Assembly (NCBI RefSeq): GCF_005222705.1 | Contig: NZ_STGF01000032.1 | Span: 1-64,000, forward strand | Length of the DNA: 64,000 nucleotides | Direction: 5' to 3' | Source: Paenibacillus sp. SY21-1 | GTDB taxonomy: Bacteria > Bacillota > Bacilli > Paenibacillales > Paenibacillaceae | Notes under the pieces: generated by a model | What the model was told of the DNA's origin: nothing | Database searches by the model: none | The model's input: only the letters and a program-made list of their open reading frames with translations | Program-made: the position numbers and the translations under genes | Shown: one piece after another, positions 24,965 through 32,654 of the stretch | Position numbering within the stretch: the first letter of the stretch is position 1 | How the letters are laid out: every line of letters starts with the position of its first letter

Positions 24965-25188
24965 ACGACAGCCACATCATTATTGACGTTATCCTGCACA
25001 TCGGGATCAATGGAGTTTGTTGCGCTTACGGCATTGTTGGAATTGGTAAGACTGCCGGTCAGAAAGGAACCGGAGCCGGCATATGTTTTGGAGTTGCTTG
25101 ATGGAGACACCTCCAAAGCGTCCCCGAACTGGATCGTCGCGCCGGAACCAACGCTTACGATTTTGACAAACCCTACGACAGCTGGCAT
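24961..25188 (-). CDS. gerPA: Spore germination protein, GerPA/GerPF family
   Basis: A 75-aa protein, first of the operon. It starts MPAVVGFVKIVSVGSG and continues with FGDALEVSPSSNSKTYAGSGSF and NAVSATNSIDPDVQDN. GerPA and GerPF are close paralogues; the position as first gene favours GerPA. Of the two adjacent ATGs, the second (25188) has the better 8-nt spacing from AGGAGG and matches the family start MPA. Confidence 0.85.
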   Translation of the reverse strand: MPAVVGFVKIVSVGSGATIQFGDALEVSPSSNSKTYAGSGSFLTGSLTNSNNAVSATNSIDPDVQDNVNNDVAVV

Positions 25189-25228
25189 CATATCTACCTC
25201 CTCTTACGATAGGTTGTGGCGACTCCTA

Positions 25229-25255
25229 TATCGTATGCGGCAATCGCCCAGAGGT
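25229..25255 (-). promoter_or_regulatory. Sigma-K-like promoter of the gerP operon
   Basis: Minus-strand CATACGATA (25237-25229) fits the sigma-K -10 CATANNNTA, with AC (25255-25254) 16 bases upstream. Transcription would start near 25221, ~20 bases before the gerPA ribosome binding site. In B. subtilis gerP is transcribed by sigma-K. Confidence 0.55.
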
Positions 25256-25326
25256 TCCGGGAGAGAAAGTGGCCTCGCCGGATGCCTGTGCATATGCTGG
25301 CAGTAGTGCGGGAGGCAGGTGTGCAT

Positions 25327-25761
25327 ATGGCGTCGAAATGGGAAGAACTGGAGCGGTGGATGGAGGGGCAGCGATTGCCCCGCGGCTTTGAAGTGATGCG
25401 GGAGCCCGATTGGGTAGAGCAATACGTACGCAAAATGATGACGAAGGCATTGCCGGAGGCGGCTGGAGCCATGGTCGGCGGGGGGCTGGCTTCCTTCTCG
25501 GAGACACGAAGCTTCATTCAGGTAAAAATCAGGCTGCCGGAAGGCTGCGGGCTGGAGCGGCTCCAACTGTTCGTGCGCGAGGACCGATTGCGGCTCGAAG
25601 GGCTGCCCGGAGGCAAGACGGAAACGATCAAGCTGCCAAAGCTGGTTAGGCCCAAATGGTGCCAGGCTCTTCATAAAGGCGGAACGCTTCTGGTGAAGCT
25701 GAAGAAACGTCCGCTCAGCAAAACCGTATATGAAGCGGTCATTCGCGAGAAGCCGCTGTAA
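25327..25761 (+). CDS. Hsp20/alpha-crystallin-like protein
   Basis: A ~144-aa protein. The C-terminal part (~55-144) has the strand pattern of an alpha-crystallin domain: SFIQVKIRLPEG, LQLFVREDRLRLEGLPGGK, then TLLVKLKKRP. The N-terminal part is helical and acidic. GGAGG precedes alternative starts GTG 25321 and ATG 25327; the ATG is chosen. The longer frame upstream overlaps the gerP promoter. Being divergent from gerP, it may be a spore-associated small heat-shock-like protein such as CotP; this is an inference. Confidence 0.55.
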   Translation: MASKWEELERWMEGQRLPRGFEVMREPDWVEQYVRKMMTKALPEAAGAMVGGGLASFSETRSFIQVKIRLPEGCGLERLQLFVREDRLRLEGLPGGKTETIKLPKLVRPKWCQALHKGGTLLVKLKKRPLSKTVYEAVIREKPL

Positions 25762-25768
25762 ACCAGTT

Positions 25769-25807
25769 GCGGGAATTCGTCCGAAGAGGCGTTCCCGTTC
25801 TTTTTTT
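25769..25807 (+). terminator. Intrinsic terminator
   Basis: GCGGGAA pairs with TTCCCGT (25792-25798), followed by TCTTTTTTT. It ends the Hsp20-like transcript. Confidence 0.75.
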
Positions 25808-25908
25808 GTCACGAAATCGACAGCGTTGCATCTGGATAATGCTTTCATTATCCCGTATAATGGCTTATGATGTGCCTACATATTCAGGGGGATAGGAGTG
25901 GGGTTGAA

Positions 25909-26109
25909 GTGTCACTGGTTGATGTAAGCGAGGTGTCGGCTTCTTTATTTATACTGGGCGTTGTGTTTCTGCTGCTGATTTTTGGATTTTTGAGCTTCGG
26001 CATTTTACGGATGTTTCAACAGCGCTTTCGTATCGGCTGGACAAGCTTTGCAGCCGCAGTTGTCAGCTTTATCGTCTTTATGGTTATATTAAATAAATGG
26101 TATTTATAG
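25909..26109 (+). CDS. Small membrane protein, unknown
   Basis: A 66-aa protein with two hydrophobic segments (SLFILGVVFLLLIFGFLSFG and SFAAAVVSFIVFMVIL) joined by a short basic loop. The GTG at 25909 lies 10 nt after AGGAG. An ATG at 25867 is unlikely because a TATAAT at 25856-25861 puts the transcript start there. It is probably cotranscribed with the next small membrane gene. I do not recognise the family. Confidence 0.55.
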   Translation: MSLVDVSEVSASLFILGVVFLLLIFGFLSFGILRMFQQRFRIGWTSFAAAVVSFIVFMVILNKWYL

Positions 26110-26145
26110 CGGGGGCTGTAATCCATACAGACCGGGGGAAATAGA

Positions 26146-26370
26146 ATGCTCTGGACGCTCATTTGGTTTCTAATTAATCTGGTATTCGTAACGGCGGTCA
26201 TTACGTTTCTGTTCATGCAGCGCTCTTACACGGAGGCAAGGGGCAATGGAGCGGATACGGCGCATGTAAAACGGCTTGATCGTCGTCGCAAGCTTGCGGG
26301 TATAGTGAGCATTGTGCTTTTTGTCGCGATGGCTGCCAGCTTTATGACCAATATGCGCCTGAATGGCTAA
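26146..26370 (+). CDS. Small membrane protein, unknown
   Basis: A 74-aa protein with an N-terminal hydrophobic segment (IWFLINLVFVTAVITFLFM), a charged middle (KRLDRRRK) and a second segment (IVSIVLFVAMAASFM). GGGGGAAAT precedes the ATG. It lies 36 bases after another two-helix membrane protein, and the two may act together. I do not recognise the family. Confidence 0.55.
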   Translation: MLWTLIWFLINLVFVTAVITFLFMQRSYTEARGNGADTAHVKRLDRRRKLAGIVSIVLFVAMAASFMTNMRLNG

Positions 26371-26398
26371 AGGCTTCGTTGACGGGAGTCTTTTTTTT
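26370..26398 (+). terminator. Weak intrinsic terminator
   Basis: AAGGCT pairs with AGTCTT (one G-U) and is followed by a run of T up to 26398. The stem is short, but the T-tract is good. Confidence 0.45.
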
Positions 26399-26469
26399 CG
26401 TCAAAATATAGCCTATAAGCTGCTTTGTTTTTTTGGATGCTTGATCATAACAGGCACGGAGGTTCGACT

Positions 26470-26913
26470 ATGCATATGCATTCGATGGAAGACATAATAA
26501 AGCGGATGTCCAGCCAAGGGCTGCGCATCACGGATCAGCGCAAAACGCTGGCCAGGCTGTTTGCGGAAACGCCAGGTTACCTGGCGCCAAAAGAAGTATA
26601 CGAATATATGGGCAAATCGTATACGGGCCTTAGCTTTGATACGGTTTACCGCAACCTGCGCGTCATGGAGGAGCTTGGCGTGCTGGAGCAGGTTATTTTC
26701 GAGGATGGCGGCAAGTTTAAGCTGCATTGCCGGGAGAACGACCATCATCATCATATGATTTGTCTGCAATGCGGCAAGACTTACCCGATCACGTTTTGTC
26801 CGATGGAACTTACGAGCGTGCCCGACGAATTCCAAGTCGTTAAGCATAAATTTGAAGTATTCGGCTACTGCGGGAATTGCGTGCAGGAGGATACGGCGGA
26901 AGGCGGCATGTAA
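26470..26913 (+). CDS. zur: Fur-family regulator, probably Zur
   Basis: A 147-aa metal-dependent repressor. The winged helix covers residues ~1-85 (QGLRITDQRKTLARLF, SFDTVYRNLRVMEELG). The dimerisation part contains the regulatory metal site DHHHHMICLQCGK and two CxxC pairs (CLQC and CGNC) for structural zinc. The start at 26470 follows GGAGG at 7 nt. Assignment to zinc is supported by the znuACB operon 3 kb downstream and its Zur-like operator; sequence alone does not exclude Fur or PerR. yidD starts on its stop codon. Confidence 0.8.
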   Translation: MHMHSMEDIIKRMSSQGLRITDQRKTLARLFAETPGYLAPKEVYEYMGKSYTGLSFDTVYRNLRVMEELGVLEQVIFEDGGKFKLHCRENDHHHHMICLQCGKTYPITFCPMELTSVPDEFQVVKHKFEVFGYCGNCVQEDTAEGGM

Positions 26914-27170
26914 TGGCCAAGGGACGGGGTATGAGACGAGTGGCGCAGGCTCCCGTCCGATTCTATCGCAAGGTCATCTCTCCGCTCAAGCCGCCAACGT
27001 GCCGCTTCTATCCGACGTGCTCGGCCTATGCGCTGGAGGCGATCGAGAAGCATGGGGCGGCCAAAGGGTCATGGCTGGCGGCCAAGCGAATCGCCCGCTG
27101 CCACCCATTCCATCCCGGCGGTTACGATCCGGTACCGCCTGCTCCTGGACATGGGGAACCGTCTTCTTGA
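26913..27170 (+). CDS. yidD: Membrane protein insertion efficiency factor YidD
   Basis: An 85-aa amphipathic protein that assists YidC-dependent membrane insertion. Signature: APVRFYRKVISPLKPPTCRF, YPTCSAYALEAI, RIARCHPFHPGGYDPVP. The three conserved cysteines are present. The ATG shares one base with the zur stop codon (TAATG). Coupling to zur is unusual; elsewhere yidD often sits by rnpA or yidC. Confidence 0.93.
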   Translation: MAKGRGMRRVAQAPVRFYRKVISPLKPPTCRFYPTCSAYALEAIEKHGAAKGSWLAAKRIARCHPFHPGGYDPVPPAPGHGEPSS

Positions 27171-27196
27171 CAGAACGGGACCGAATTAGGTATATT
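27167..27196 (+). promoter_or_regulatory. Sigma-A promoter of the metG leader
   Basis: Consensus TTGACA (27167-27172) overlaps the yidD stop codon, and TATATT (27191-27196) lies 18 bases further on. Transcription would start near 27203, giving a leader of about 440 nt that includes dispersed element copy 2 and the T-box. Confidence 0.8.
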
Positions 27197-27250
27197 TTGA
27201 ACTATAAGAAATTATAGGTTTCACACTGAGCAATAGGCGTATCTTTCAAC

Positions 27251-27300
27251 GCGAAACGTTAGCTTGGCCGCCAGAGGGCGGCGCCGGCCGTTTACGCTTG
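27251..27300 (+). repeat. Dispersed hairpin element, copy 2
   Basis: It has both conserved ends (GCGAAACGTTAGC and GCCGTTTACGCTTG). The outer stem GCG-AAACG/CGTTT(A)CGC is intact, and the inner stem contains GCCGCC/GGCGGC. It lies in the metG leader between the promoter and the T-box. Confidence 0.85.
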
Positions 27301-27324
27301 AACGAGCACGTTTCATATTCATCC

Positions 27325-27606
27325 TGTGAACGGATAAGTACGTTGAATCGCCCTTTCCAGAGAGTCGGGATTGATGCTGCAAGCCGACAAGGGACGACAG
27401 CGGAAGATGGTCCTGGAGGAACCGGTTTCGAGCTGGGGCATACATGCCCGGCAAGGGAACGGCGCGTGGCCGGCGATAGCGGCCCTGCCGTCGGGTGACG
27501 GCGCACGAAGCGACAGCTCCAGGTCCATGCAGGCTGGGGAGCAGTCGGAATTTGGGTGGTACCGCGTGAGCTTCAGCTCTCGTCCCATGTTGGACGGGGG
27601 CTTTTT
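27325..27606 (+). promoter_or_regulatory. T-box leader of metG (Met-specific)
   Basis: Stem I begins around GAACGG (~27326) and contains AGAGAGTCGGG (27360-27370). The likely specifier codon ATG is at 27407-27409 in GGAAGATGG. The T-box core TGGGTGGTACCGCG (27553-27566) has bulge TGGT, which would pair with the ACCA end of a tRNA with discriminator A, as in tRNA-Met. A terminator (stem CTCGTCC/GGACGGG, T-run at 27602-27606) follows. Uncharged tRNA-Met should allow readthrough. Confidence 0.88.
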
Positions 27607-27642
27607 GTGTTTTTTTATAAATTGATGGATGGGGGCTATTTC

Positions 27643-29637
27643 ATGTCTAACGGAAAAACCTTTTATTTGACGACGCCAATTTACTACCCAAGCGACAAAC
27701 TGCACATCGGGCATGCGTATACGACGGTGGCGGGCGACGCGATGACCAGGTATAAACGCCTTAGAGGCTATGATGTCTGGTATTTGACAGGCACGGACGA
27801 GCATGGTCAAAAAATCGAGCGCAAGGCGAAGGAGAAGGATCAGTCGCCACAGCAATTCGTAGACGGCATCGTAAAAGGCATTCAGGAGCTGTGGGCCAAG
27901 CTGGAAATTTCCAATGACGATTTTATCCGGACAACCGAGGAGCGCCATAAAACGGTCGTAGCCGACGTGTTTGACCGTTTCTTGAAGCAGGACGACATCT
28001 ACAAGGGCACTTACGAGGGCTGGTACTGTACGCCATGCGAGTCCTTTTTTCTGGAGCGTCAGCTGGTAGACGGCAACTGTCCGGATTGCGGACGTCCGGT
28101 CGAGCTCGTCAAGGAGGAAAGCTATTTCTTCCGTATGAGCAAATATGCGGACCGCTTGCTTCAATACTATGAGGAGCACCCGGATTTCATACAGCCGGAT
28201 TCCCGCAAAAACGAGATGATCAACAATTTCATCAAGCCAGGCTTGGAGGATTTGGCCGTATCGCGTACGACTTACGATTGGGGGATTAAAGTAAAGGGCG
28301 ATGCCAAGCATGTCATCTATGTGTGGATTGACGCGCTGCTCAACTATGTCACCGCGCTGGGCTACACGCGCACCGGAGAGGATGGCAAGTTTCAAAGCCA
28401 TTGGCCGGCTGATGTGCATCTGGTCGGCAAGGAAATTGTGCGGTTTCACACGATTTATTGGCCGATTATGCTGATGGCGCTCGATTTGCCGCTGCCGAAG
28501 AAGGTTTTTGCGCATGGCTGGCTATTGATGAAGGACGGTAAAATGTCCAAGTCCAAAGGCAACGTTGTCGACCCGGTTATGCTCATTGACCGCTACGGCC
28601 TGGACGCCTTGCGCTATTATTTGCTTCGCGAGGTTCCCTTTGGCGCTGACGGCACCTTTACGCCGGAAAACTTCGTTGAGCGCATCAATTTTGATCTGGC
28701 TAACGACTTGGGCAACTTGCTTAACCGGACGGTGGCGATGATCAACAAATATTACGACGGCATCGTGCCCGCGTATAACGGAGCGGTTACCGCTTTCGAC
28801 GAATCGCTGCAGCAGCTGGCGTCGGATACCATTGGCAACATTGAGCAAGCGATGGAAAACATGGAGTTTTCCGTTGCTCTCGCTTCGCTGTGGCAGTTTG
28901 TCAGCCGCACGAACAAATATATCGATGAAACGCAGCCTTGGGCGCTGGCGAAGGAGGAAGCGAAGCAGGCCGAGCTGGCGTCGGTCATGCATCACCTGGC
29001 TGAATCGCTGCGCATAGTCTCGATTGCCCTGCAGCCGTTTCTAACCCATGCTCCGCGTGAAATGTGGCGGCAGCTTGGCATTGAAGCCGGCGAGCTGACG
29101 ACATGGGAAAGCACGAAAGCGTTCGGCTCGCTGCCGGGCGGGACGAAGGTAAGCAAGGGCGAGCCGATTTTCCCGCGTCTCGACGCGGCTGAGGAGACTG
29201 CGTTTATTGCGGCGGAGATGAGCGGAGGAGTCGCGCCGGCAGCGCAGCAGCCGGAGGACAAAGCGGCGAGCGTCGGAGTGGCGCCGGCCGAAGCGGAGGC
29301 GCCGGAAGGAAAAGAGGAAATCGGCATTGACGATTTCGCCAAGGTAGAGCTGCGGGTAGCGCAGGTCATTGCAGCCGAGCCGGTGCCGAAGGCGGATAAG
29401 CTGCTGAAGCTGCAGCTTGACCTTGGGTACGAGCAGCGGCAAGTCGTCTCGGGCATCGCCAAGTTTTATACGCCTGAGCAGCTGGTCGGACGCAAAGTCA
29501 TTTGCGTGGCGAATCTGAAGCCGGTCAAGCTGCGCGGCGAATGGTCCAAAGGCATGATTTTGGCCGCATCGCATGGAGATCAGCTGACGCTCGCCAGTGT
29601 GCCGGACGACATGCCGAACGGCGCCATTGTAAAGTAA
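27643..29637 (+). CDS. metG: Methionyl-tRNA synthetase
   Basis: Charges tRNA-Met; 664 aa. It has HIGH at residues 21-24, a zinc knuckle with Cys129, Cys132, Cys146 and Cys149, and KMSKS at ~300-304. After an Ala/Glu/Pro-rich linker (~520-555), a C-terminal EMAP-like tRNA-binding domain starts at ~560 (DFAKVELRVAQVI). The ATG at 27643 matches the family N-terminus (GKTFYLTTPIYYPSDKLHIGH); GGGGGC lies upstream. Confidence 0.96.
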   Translation: MSNGKTFYLTTPIYYPSDKLHIGHAYTTVAGDAMTRYKRLRGYDVWYLTGTDEHGQKIERKAKEKDQSPQQFVDGIVKGIQELWAKLEISNDDFIRTTEERHKTVVADVFDRFLKQDDIYKGTYEGWYCTPCESFFLERQLVDGNCPDCGRPVELVKEESYFFRMSKYADRLLQYYEEHPDFIQPDSRKNEMINNFIKPGLEDLAVSRTTYDWGIKVKGDAKHVIYVWIDALLNYVTALGYTRTGEDGKFQSHWPADVHLVGKEIVRFHTIYWPIMLMALDLPLPKKVFAHGWLLMKDGKMSKSKGNVVDPVMLIDRYGLDALRYYLLREVPFGADGTFTPENFVERINFDLANDLGNLLNRTVAMINKYYDGIVPAYNGAVTAFDESLQQLASDTIGNIEQAMENMEFSVALASLWQFVSRTNKYIDETQPWALAKEEAKQAELASVMHHLAESLRIVSIALQPFLTHAPREMWRQLGIEAGELTTWESTKAFGSLPGGTKVSKGEPIFPRLDAAEETAFIAAEMSGGVAPAAQQPEDKAASVGVAPAEAEAPEGKEEIGIDDFAKVELRVAQVIAAEPVPKADKLLKLQLDLGYEQRQVVSGIAKFYTPEQLVGRKVICVANLKPVKLRGEWSKGMILAASHGDQLTLASVPDDMPNGAIVK

Positions 29638-29652
29638 CACGTATCCCCATCA

Positions 29653-29694
29653 TGCAGGCTTCTTTCCAAAAAGGAAGGAGGCCTGCGTTTTTTT
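29653..29694 (+). terminator. Terminator of metG
   Basis: GCAGGC(TTC)TTTCC pairs with GGAAGGAGGCCTGC and is followed by seven T. Confidence 0.88.
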
Positions 29695-29807
29695 GCCTAT
29701 AGGGGAAGAAAGGAGCGAGCTTGATTTGGCCGTTTCACTGCGCTGGCAGGGGCTATGCTGTCAAAAGGGAGCTGCGAATGAGATAACCTGGTGCTGCATA
29801 AATAGAT

Positions 29808-29836
29808 TTGACAGCCCGTTCCTTGCGTCGTATAAT
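29808..29836 (+). promoter_or_regulatory. Consensus sigma-A promoter of the znu operon
   Basis: TTGACA (29808-29813), a 17-base spacer and TATAAT (29831-29836) match consensus at all 12 positions. Such a strong promoter usually implies a repressor, and a Zur-like palindrome lies just downstream. Confidence 0.9.
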
Positions 29837-29846
29837 ACAAAGCGTA

Positions 29847-29863
29847 ATAGTAACGATTACTAT
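29847..29863 (+). promoter_or_regulatory. Zur-like operator
   Basis: A perfect 7-3-7 palindrome ATAGTAA-CGA-TTACTAT, placed 10 bases after the -10 element and over the expected transcription start. Its core GTAACGATTAC differs from the B. subtilis Zur core GTAATNATTAC at one base. Occupancy would block the znu promoter. Confidence 0.65.
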
Positions 29864-29886
29864 AAAGCAATGGGAGACGGAGAGAA

Positions 29887-30957
29887 ATGAGAATGAATGC
29901 TAGATTTTCTACCACTAAATTATCGGCAGTTGCCCTGCTGCTCACTTTTATGCTGCTTGTTACGGCTTGCGGAAGCAATTCGAATGCAGGCAGCGAACCG
30001 ACCGATGCGGCGGCATCGCCAGGAGCGACGGAAGCTGCAGCCGAGCAGCCGGCCGTTGAGCCGATTACGGTCGTCACAAGCTTTTACCCGTTATATTATA
30101 TTGCCTCTGAAATCGGCGGCGAGCATGTAGCGGCGTTTAATCTGATTCCGGCAGGCGTGGAGCCGCATGACTGGACGCCAAAAAGTCGCGATATTGACAC
30201 GGCTTCCAAGGCGAAGCTGTTTCTCTACCACGGTGCGGGATTGGAAGGATGGGTAGACAGCTTTTTGCAGGGACTGGATAAAAACAGCGGCGTTGTCACA
30301 AAAGAGATGAGCGAGGGAATCAGCCTTATCGCGGCTACAGAAGAGGAGCATGCGGAGGAGGAGGCTCACGAGCATGACCATGAGCACGAGGAAGACGGGG
30401 AGCACGCTCATGAGGAGGAAGGTCACAGCCATGGCGATAATGACCCGCATACATGGGTAAGTCCCAAGTCGGCCCTCAAGCTTGCCGAAAATGTGAAAAA
30501 CAGCCTGATTGAAACCGATGCCGCCAATCAAGCGGTGTATGAGCAAAATTACGAGACGCTGAAAGGGAAGCTAGAAGCGCTCGACCAGCAGTACACGGAG
30601 AAGCTTTCGCAAGTGACGAACAAAAACATCGTCGTATCGCATCAGGCTTTTGGCTACTTGGCCCGGGATTACGGTCTCAAGCAGGTGTCGATCATGGGGC
30701 TAAGCCCGGATGCGGAGCCTCGCGCGCAGGATCTGCTTAAAATCGCAAAGTTTGTGAAAGAAAACCAAGTCAACTATATTTTCTTTGAAGAGCTGGTTTC
30801 CGATCAATTGGCCAGAACGCTGGCCGCTGAAGCGAATGTCGACACGATGGTGCTGAATCCGCTCGAAGGCTTGACTCCTGAACAAGAAAAAGCGGGCGAT
30901 ACGTATTTGACGCTAATGGAAAGAAACTTGCAAAATCTTGTGCAGGCATTACAATAG
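29887..30957 (+). CDS. znuA: Zinc-binding lipoprotein of ABC importer
   Basis: Cluster A-I substrate-binding protein of 356 aa. The signal peptide ends in a lipobox with Cys28 (LLVTAC-G). The first ligand is in GVEPHDW, and another histidine is in VVSHQAFGYLARDYGL. Between ~150 and 185 runs a His/Glu-rich loop (EHAEEEAHEHDHEHEEDGEH) typical of zinc rather than manganese binders. An acidic ligand near LSPDAEPRAQDL follows. First gene of znuA-C-B, behind a Zur-like operator. Confidence 0.92.
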   Translation: MRMNARFSTTKLSAVALLLTFMLLVTACGSNSNAGSEPTDAAASPGATEAAAEQPAVEPITVVTSFYPLYYIASEIGGEHVAAFNLIPAGVEPHDWTPKSRDIDTASKAKLFLYHGAGLEGWVDSFLQGLDKNSGVVTKEMSEGISLIAATEEEHAEEEAHEHDHEHEEDGEHAHEEEGHSHGDNDPHTWVSPKSALKLAENVKNSLIETDAANQAVYEQNYETLKGKLEALDQQYTEKLSQVTNKNIVVSHQAFGYLARDYGLKQVSIMGLSPDAEPRAQDLLKIAKFVKENQVNYIFFEELVSDQLARTLAAEANVDTMVLNPLEGLTPEQEKAGDTYLTLMERNLQNLVQALQ

Positions 30958-30974
30958 AACAAAAGGCTAACATG

Positions 30975-30994
30975 CGGAGCTGCTATCAGCTCCG
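30975..30994 (+). other. Hairpin between znuA and znuC
   Basis: CGGAGCTG and CAGCTCCG form a perfect 8-bp stem with loop CTAT and no T-run. Placed after znuA, it could protect the upstream part of the message so that more binding protein than transporter is made. Confidence 0.55.
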
Positions 30995-31015
30995 TATTGC
31001 TATGAGGTGAGAACT

Positions 31016-31843
31016 ATGGCAATCACGCATTTACCGGCAGACTCCGCCGCTGCCTGCCACCAGGAAATTATTTCGGTGCACAACCTATCGTTTTCTTACC
31101 AGCAGCAGCAGGTCATTTCAGGCCTCAGCTTTTCAGTAAAGGAGCGCGATTTCATCGGGCTCATCGGAACGAACGGCGCAGGCAAAACGACGCTGCTGCG
31201 CATGATCGTCGGGCTGCTCAAGCCTACGGGCGGAGAGATCCGGTTGTTCGGGCAAGATGCGAGTAAGTTTAAAGCATGGGAGCGTATCGGCTACGTGCCG
31301 CAAAAAAATGCGTTTAACCCCTTGTTTCCCGCCACTGTAAGGGAAGTGGTTTTGTCCGGTCTTACGGGAAGAAGCAAGCTGTTCCGCAGGCTTGGCAAGG
31401 AGGACTACCAGAAGGCGGAGGATGCCTTGCTTGCAATGGGCATTAACGATTTGAAGGACAAGCGAATCGGCGAGCTGTCGGGCGGACAGCAGCAGAGGGT
31501 GTTTCTGGCCCGCGCTTTAATCAATAGTCCTACCCTGCTTATTCTCGATGAGCCGACCGTCGGTATCGACACGGAAACGCAGGAAAGCTTTTTCCACATG
31601 ATCAAGCACATGCATCAGCATCATCAAATGACGTTTTTAATGGTGTCGCATGATCTGGACATGATCCGCTCCTACTTGGGAGAGAAGCCCGCCGCTCAGA
31701 ACGGCAAGCTGAAATTTCATATCAAGCACTCCCATGAAACGCAGGATTGTGTGGAAACAAACCTGGCCCACAGCCTGAAAGGGCTAAGGGAGCAAATGGA
31801 AAGCAGGAAAGAGGTTGTTCGGATTGGAGATCGTAACTACTGA
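31016..31843 (+). CDS. znuC: Zinc ABC importer, ATP-binding subunit
   Basis: A 275-aa ABC ATPase: Walker A GTNGAGKTT, Q-loop VPQKNAFNP, signature LSGGQQQRV, Walker B LLILDEPT and H-loop VSHD. The ~40-aa tail after the ATPase core includes several His and may contact the membrane subunit or metal. The start at 31016 is 8 nt from GAGG. Its end overlaps znuB. Confidence 0.92.
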   Translation: MAITHLPADSAAACHQEIISVHNLSFSYQQQQVISGLSFSVKERDFIGLIGTNGAGKTTLLRMIVGLLKPTGGEIRLFGQDASKFKAWERIGYVPQKNAFNPLFPATVREVVLSGLTGRSKLFRRLGKEDYQKAEDALLAMGINDLKDKRIGELSGGQQQRVFLARALINSPTLLILDEPTVGIDTETQESFFHMIKHMHQHHQMTFLMVSHDLDMIRSYLGEKPAAQNGKLKFHIKHSHETQDCVETNLAHSLKGLREQMESRKEVVRIGDRNY

Positions 31844-32633
31844 GTTTTTTCAACGGGCCTTGCTTGGCGGGTTGTTGATCGGTGTGACAGCCCCGCTGAT
31901 GGGCTTTTTTCTTGTGCTGCGCAGACTGTCGATGATCGGGGATACCTTGTCGCACGTTTCGATTGCAGGCGTAGCGCTTGGCTTTCTGCTGGGCGTTTAT
32001 CCAATCGGTGTCGGCCTTGTTTTTGCCATCGTTGCCTCCTTTGCCATCGAAAAGCTGCGCAAGGCCTATAAAACGTATGCCGAGCTGTCGATTGCCATTA
32101 TTATGTCGGGCGGCGTAGCGCTCGCCTCCTTGCTGTTCACAATCGGCAAAGGCTATCGGATGGACGTCAACAGCTATTTGTTCGGCAGCATTTACACGCT
32201 GCAAACGGAGGATTTATATGTCATCGGAGCGGTGACGGTGCTGGTGCTCGCCGTGATCTGGATGCAGGTGAAGGAGCTGTTTCTCATTACGTTCGATGAG
32301 GATGCGGCTGCGGTCAGCGGCTTGCCTGTCAAATTTTATAATGTTATGATAAGCGTGCTGACGGCGCTTGTCATCAGCGTATCCATTCAAATCGTCGGAG
32401 CGCTGCTCGTGTCCGCGCTGCTGACCATTCCTGCTGCCTGCAGCCTGGTCGTCGCCAAAAGCTTCCGTCAAAGCGTCATCACTGCGGTTGTTGTCGGGGA
32501 GCTTGCCGTGTTAAGCGGCCTGTTGATTGCGGGCGTATGGAATCTGGCACCGGGCGGCACGATCGTATTATTGTTAATCGCCATATTATTGCTGCTGCTT
32601 TTGCTGCGACGCGGGGTTCGCGCAGGAGGCTAG
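31824..32633 (+). CDS. znuB: Zinc ABC importer, membrane subunit
   Basis: An ABC-3 family permease of 269 aa with about eight hydrophobic segments. The family stretch RRLSMIGDTLSHVSIAGVAL is present near the N-terminus and ALLVSALLTIPAACSL later. A TTG at 31824, 9 nt after AAAGAGG, is preferred to the TTG at 31815, which abuts that site. Overlaps znuC by 20 bases. Confidence 0.9.
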   Translation: MEIVTTEFFQRALLGGLLIGVTAPLMGFFLVLRRLSMIGDTLSHVSIAGVALGFLLGVYPIGVGLVFAIVASFAIEKLRKAYKTYAELSIAIIMSGGVALASLLFTIGKGYRMDVNSYLFGSIYTLQTEDLYVIGAVTVLVLAVIWMQVKELFLITFDEDAAAVSGLPVKFYNVMISVLTALVISVSIQIVGALLVSALLTIPAACSLVVAKSFRQSVITAVVVGELAVLSGLLIAGVWNLAPGGTIVLLLIAILLLLLLLRRGVRAGG

Positions 32634-32654
32634 CGGCTATCGGGGTGGAACTCA

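Noticed and set aside
27319..28515. Long leftward open frame across the T-box and metG
   Set aside because: It overlaps a clear riboregulator and the catalytic core of metG. It is a by-product of codon bias.
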